A DNA stretch of 40,498 bases. It comes from a virus. The notes beneath the pieces were generated by a model. It was given only the letters and a program-made list of their open reading frames with translations, searched no databases and was not told the origin of the DNA. This document shows positions 37,179 through 40,498 of this stretch, one piece after another (positions within the stretch are counted from its first letter, which is position 1; each line of letters begins with the position of its first letter). A program made the translations under genes and the position numbers. The stretch lies in the IMG/VR virus record IMGVR_UViG_3300008108_002889, positions 1 through 40,498 of that record. One strand, given 5' to 3'.

Positions 37179-38128
37179 TAGCAATTACAGCCCCTGAGCC
37201 GTATTTGGCAGTTACATGGCAAGTTAATAATTTTTGTAATTTTAAATGTAGTTACTGTAATCCAGGCAATTGGGGCGGCAGTCATAGGAATGATGATAAC
37301 CTAGATGTTTATATTAAAAATTTAGAAATCATTATTGAAAGATATAAAAAAGTAGGATACAAACATTATAAGTTTTTCTTCTCTGGCGGAGAACCTACTG
37401 CTTGGAAAAATTTCATTCCTATCTGCGAATGGCTACGAGAAAAATTGCCAGACTGCACATTAGCAGTTAATACTAATTTAAGTCGTCCGTTAGCATGGTG
37501 GGAAAAACACTATCATTTGTTTGATGATATTGTTGCCAGTTTCCATGTTGAATTTTCTGACAAAGAAAAATATAAAGAAAACAATATTTTTCTCTGTGAC
37601 AAAGTAAACTATCTTTGTACAAAGATGTTGATGCACGAAGAACGATTCTGGGAAGTTGTAGAGTACGGCAATCACTTAAAAGAAGTTATGCCTAACTACT
37701 TTATCGAATGGACACCGTTATTTGATGAAATGAGTGTTAATGCAGGTCCTTGGCAATATAAAGATCCTGAAAAGAAAACGTTCATTGATACACATAACGT
37801 AGAAATGAATTTTACATTACCTAAACCTTACAAAGAAAGTAAAGCAGTTAGTTTTAACAAATACGACGATCAGTCTAAATCAGCTACTAACAGTAATGAA
37901 ATTATTGTTAACGGAGAAAATTTCTTTAAAGGCTGGCTGTGCAATGTAGGAGATGCTATTTTTATTAATCCTACTGGAGAAGTCAGTTTAGCTAGTTGCG
38001 GGCAAGGTGACAAGGTAGGACACATATTACAGGACATAAGTTCAGTTGGCCCTAAAAAAATTATCTGCGGCAAAGAACATTGTCATTGCGGTACTGATAT
38101 TATTATTCCAAAATTTGAAATGATTTAA
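37163..38128 (+). CDS. Radical SAM protein 4 with C-terminal cysteine cluster (321 aa)
   Basis: The radical SAM core starts close to the N-terminus: CNFKCSYC (C25, C29, C32), then GGEPTAW (75-81). The last 65 residues hold C260, C279, C302, C307 and C309 in GWLCNVGDAIFINPTGEV, ASCGQG and CGKEHCHC. This is the order expected of a SPASM/twitch-type auxiliary domain, the reverse of the three upstream paralogues. It overlaps protein 3 by 16 bases, with a GAGG ribosome-binding site inside that gene. The next gene starts directly after its stop (TAAATG). Substrate unknown; a sugar or sugar-lipid is plausible from the neighbours. Confidence 0.86.
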   Translation: MGKKLIAITAPEPYLAVTWQVNNFCNFKCSYCNPGNWGGSHRNDDNLDVYIKNLEIIIERYKKVGYKHYKFFFSGGEPTAWKNFIPICEWLREKLPDCTLAVNTNLSRPLAWWEKHYHLFDDIVASFHVEFSDKEKYKENNIFLCDKVNYLCTKMLMHEERFWEVVEYGNHLKEVMPNYFIEWTPLFDEMSVNAGPWQYKDPEKKTFIDTHNVEMNFTLPKPYKESKAVSFNKYDDQSKSATNSNEIIVNGENFFKGWLCNVGDAIFINPTGEVSLASCGQGDKVGHILQDISSVGPKKIICGKEHCHCGTDIIIPKFEMI

Positions 38129-39268
38129 ATGTCTATTATAAACGACAACAATACTCCTTACATTGGTTGGAACAGCGAAATTTCTATGAGAGATGTAACT
38201 GTGTTACCACAACTGCGAAAGTTTAACGATGCACAATATTTTTGTGTTGACTTTATGCTCGGCGATGGGCTAGAACATTTAAACAAAGTAGTACCTTCAA
38301 GTATACTAATTTCAATCCGCCGCGGACGAATTAAGTTAATTTTAAACAACAGCCATGAAGCATTTCATTCAGTTGTTGACGGTGTTTATAAATTTGTTGT
38401 TATTAAATTTAAAATTCCTGAAGAACAAATATTATTATTAAGTGAATCTGCTGATATAAAAAATGAAATTGATATAGTAGCTAAAAAATATAACTGTAAA
38501 CCTATTGCAGCTGAATGGTCTAGAGTTTTTGAAATTTCTACTAAAAATGACATAACTAGTATGGGTTATGTTTTTCCAGATACACTTAAAACAAAAAATT
38601 ATCCTAAAAAATTTTTAAACTTAAACAGAAGATGGAGACTACATCGTCCTGCTCTGGTAGCATTTTTAACTGCTAGAAATTTATTAGATTACGGACATGT
38701 AAGTCTAGCCAGCTCAGATGACAATAGAGATTGGAATAAAGTTTGGACAGACATTTTAGATATTCATAGAAATCACTATACAGAATTAGAACTGTTAAAA
38801 AATAATGAAGATAAAATTTTATCGTTGCCAGAGTTATTTGTAGATAGAACAGACATGGAAATTAACCATGTTAACCTATTACAAAGCACTACTAAATTTT
38901 ATGAAGAAACTTATTTTAGTGTAGTAAGTGAGACAAATTATTATGACTTCCTAGAAAAGGGAAGATTTTTAAGTGAAAAGCTTTTTAAACCAATTGCAAA
39001 TTTTCATCCTTTTATAATTGTAAGTAGACCTAGAAGTTTAGAAGCAATTAGATCTATAGGTTATAAAACATTTCATCCTTATATTAATGAAGCATATGAT
39101 CTCATTGAAGATGATGTAAAACGAATGATAGCTGTAGTAGATGAAATTGAACGCCTATCTAAATTAAACACAACTGAACTAGCAGAATTTTTAGATTTTT
39201 CTAGATCTGTATGTAAATATAACTTTGATATGTTGCTTTCAAAATCAACATTCACAACACAATTATGA
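38129..39268 (+). CDS. Putative glycosyltransferase-like protein (379 aa)
   Basis: Residues about 165-195 (KKFLNLNRRWRLHRPALVAF, then LLDYGHVSL) match the segment LNRR.R.HR..L...L..R.L...G.VS found in a family of phage and bacterial glycan-cluster proteins. Residues about 262-345 (FSVVSETNYY, RFLSEKLFKPIANFHPFIIV, SLEAIRSIGYKTFHPYINEA, YDLIEDDVKRM) resemble the C-terminal nucleotide-sugar half of GT-B enzymes such as GT10 fucosyltransferases, with the SEK in place of the TEK motif. The N-terminal 160 residues were not recognised. The gene starts immediately after radical SAM protein 4 and overlaps the next gene by ATGA. Glycosyltransferase activity is inferred. Confidence 0.6.
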   Translation: MSIINDNNTPYIGWNSEISMRDVTVLPQLRKFNDAQYFCVDFMLGDGLEHLNKVVPSSILISIRRGRIKLILNNSHEAFHSVVDGVYKFVVIKFKIPEEQILLLSESADIKNEIDIVAKKYNCKPIAAEWSRVFEISTKNDITSMGYVFPDTLKTKNYPKKFLNLNRRWRLHRPALVAFLTARNLLDYGHVSLASSDDNRDWNKVWTDILDIHRNHYTELELLKNNEDKILSLPELFVDRTDMEINHVNLLQSTTKFYEETYFSVVSETNYYDFLEKGRFLSEKLFKPIANFHPFIIVSRPRSLEAIRSIGYKTFHPYINEAYDLIEDDVKRMIAVVDEIERLSKLNTTELAEFLDFSRSVCKYNFDMLLSKSTFTTQL

Positions 39269-40062
39269 TAACTTTAAAAAAATACAAAAGATTAATCACA
39301 GTCGGATGCAGCTTTACAAAGTATATTTGGCCGACTTGGGCAGATATTCTTGCACATACAATGCCAGACACTGAATTTATTAATTTAGGAAAATCTGGTG
39401 CAGGCAATCCTTTTATTTCTTATAAAGTTTCCGAAGGTAACACTAGATTAAATTATACAGAAGATGATTTAGTTGTAGTGATGTGGACAACTTTTTGTAG
39501 AGAAGATAGATATCTAAATGACCACTGGCAAACTCCGGGTAACATTTATACTCAACAATTTTATCCTGAAAGTTTTGTTAAAAAATTTGCCGATACAAAA
39601 GGATATATTATAAGAGATTTAAATATAGTAAGTTTAACTAAAGGTTTTCTCGATAGCTTACCGTGTGATTATATTTTTCTTACCAGTGTTCCTTGGAACT
39701 ATCAAAATGATGAAACACGAGACATTGGAAAAATATTAAATTTATATAAACCAGTAACAGATATATGCTTGCCTAATGTATTCCAAACAGAAATGCACAG
39801 TTATTGGGATCACGGACATGTTTACGAGCACCCTAATCACGGAGTAATGTTTCAAGATTACCATCCATCCCCAGTAAGATACTACAGTTACTTAAAAAAA
39901 GTGGGATTTGAAATACCACAAGAAACTTACAAGTATGCTGTAAGATCTACTAAACTGTTAAAAGCCTGTGCAACATCGGATGATATACATCGTACTTTTA
40001 ATTTGGACGCAAACGATTCTCCAGTCGTAATGGATAAAGAAATAAAGATAGACTGGTTTTAA
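39265..40062 (+). CDS. SGNH/GDSL hydrolase-like protein (265 aa)
   Basis: The sequence has the SGNH signatures in order: block I GCSFT (14-18), with S16 as the likely nucleophile; block II GKSGAGN (42-48), which supplies the oxyanion-hole Gly and Asn; and block V DYHPSP (198-203), which holds the Asp and His of the triad. SGNH enzymes remove or transfer acyl groups, and several act on bacterial polysaccharides. No signal peptide is seen, so it should be cytoplasmic unless incorporated into the virion. It overlaps the glycosyltransferase-like gene by 4 bases (ATGA), which points to acylation or deacylation of the sugar made by this operon. It is the last tightly coupled gene. Confidence 0.72.
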   Translation: MITLKKYKRLITVGCSFTKYIWPTWADILAHTMPDTEFINLGKSGAGNPFISYKVSEGNTRLNYTEDDLVVVMWTTFCREDRYLNDHWQTPGNIYTQQFYPESFVKKFADTKGYIIRDLNIVSLTKGFLDSLPCDYIFLTSVPWNYQNDETRDIGKILNLYKPVTDICLPNVFQTEMHSYWDHGHVYEHPNHGVMFQDYHPSPVRYYSYLKKVGFEIPQETYKYAVRSTKLLKACATSDDIHRTFNLDANDSPVVMDKEIKIDWF

Positions 40063-40065
40063 CTT

Positions 40066-40073
40066 AATAAATA
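40066..40073 (+). promoter_or_regulatory. T4-type late promoter motif before the sugar dehydrogenase
   Basis: AATAAATA is in the 29-base gap after the SGNH gene, 18 bases before the ATG at 40092, with a GAGG ribosome-binding site at 40081-40084. It matches the octamer before gp6. It suggests that the nucleotide-sugar gene can also be read late, unlike the sigma70-led operon before it. Confidence 0.5.
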
Positions 40074-40091
40074 GTTTTTTGAGGAATATAC

Positions 40092-40498
40092 ATGACTAAA
40101 GTTGCTATGATTGGCGTTGGGAAACTTGGGCAAGATTGCGCCGAAGTAATGGCAGAACACTACCAAGTAGTGGGCTATGATGTTGAGCCTAGGACACCTG
40201 CTTTTCTTATGATGTCTTCAATAAAGGAAGCAGTAGAAAACAGTAGTTTTATTTTTATTGCAGCACCAACTCCGCACGATCCTATGTACGGGGGAGAAAC
40301 GCCAACAAGCCATTTGCCAAATAAAGACTTTGATTACACTATTGTTAAAAATATTTTACAAGAAGTTAACAAACATGTTAACAAAAAACAATTAGTTGTT
40401 TTAATCAGCACAGTTTTACCTGGCACAGTAAGATCGCAACTAGAACCCTTAATAACTAATGCTCGATTTATCTATAACCCCTATCTTATTGCAATGGG
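40092..40498 (+). CDS. UDP-glucose/GDP-mannose dehydrogenase-like protein (partial, 3' end cut)
   Basis: The first 135 residues are an NAD-binding Rossmann domain: VAMIGVGKLGQDCA with G-x-G-x-x-G at 8-13, VVGYDVEP, FIAAPTP, and STVLPGTVRS, all in the order seen in UDP-glucose 6-dehydrogenase relatives. Such enzymes oxidise a nucleotide sugar to a uronic acid, giving a donor for glycosyltransferases like those upstream. The segment before the window ends reads YNPYLIAMG, where characterised family members usually have NPEFLREG with a catalytic Glu; here the position is Tyr. Either the enzyme is divergent or its reaction differs. The rest of the gene lies outside the window. Confidence 0.8.
   Translation, partial: MTKVAMIGVGKLGQDCAEVMAEHYQVVGYDVEPRTPAFLMMSSIKEAVENSSFIFIAAPTPHDPMYGGETPTSHLPNKDFDYTIVKNILQEVNKHVNKKQLVVLISTVLPGTVRSQLEPLITNARFIYNPYLIAM

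Noticed and set aside
33306-38128. A peptide-modifying (RiPP) cluster built on the radical SAM proteins
   Set aside because: No short precursor peptide with a Cys- or Gly-rich core, transporter or leader peptidase was seen, and the neighbours are sugar enzymes; the 76-residue first protein does not look like a precursor.

Overview
The window is part of the genome of a tailed phage with a contractile tail, of the marine T4-like myovirus type seen in cyanophages and pelagiphages. Evidence: the order baseplate spike gp5, wedge gp25, wedge gp6, then one giant tail structural gene; late-promoter motifs of the T4 type (NATAAATA); AT-rich DNA; every gene on the + strand; and start/stop overlaps (TAATG or ATGA) at most junctions. 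The host cannot be fixed from this sequence. No tRNA, CRISPR array, insertion sequence or integrase was seen.

Region 1 (1-19884), baseplate: the last codons of an upstream gene, the central spike (gp5-like, no recognisable lysozyme domain), gp25, an enlarged gp6, and a 4716-residue structural protein filling about a third of the window. The giant protein is a mosaic of a cupredoxin-like fold, two short aromatic carbohydrate-binding-like modules, a beta-propeller with a foreign module in or beside it, and Gly-Tyr beta repeats.

Region 2 (19885-29888), fibres and adhesins: a stand-alone 179-residue domain protein, a 203-residue conserved structural-type protein, three tandem fibre paralogues that share an N-terminal module but have different C-termini (tail-collar domain, Gly-rich repeat stalk, or a domain homologous to the 179-residue protein), and a 328-residue structural-type protein. 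Late-type promoter motifs precede gp6, the 179-residue gene and the third fibre.

Region 3 (29889-40498), accessory sugar/radical-SAM island: a perfect sigma70-type promoter (TTGACA, 17 bp, TATAAT) opens a tightly packed operon. It encodes a small unknown protein, two related GT-A-like glycosyltransferases, an unknown protein, a GT2-like glycosyltransferase, three radical SAM proteins with cysteines resembling an auxiliary-cluster site placed before the radical SAM core, a fourth radical SAM protein with extra cysteines after the core, a protein with a GT-like C-terminus, and an SGNH hydrolase-like protein. A late-type promoter motif and a nucleotide-sugar dehydrogenase, cut by the window end, follow. 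Together these look like a pathway that makes, radically modifies, transfers and perhaps (de)acylates a sugar. The acceptor (virion protein, DNA base, or host surface glycan) is not visible. This island is the best candidate for an undescribed system here.
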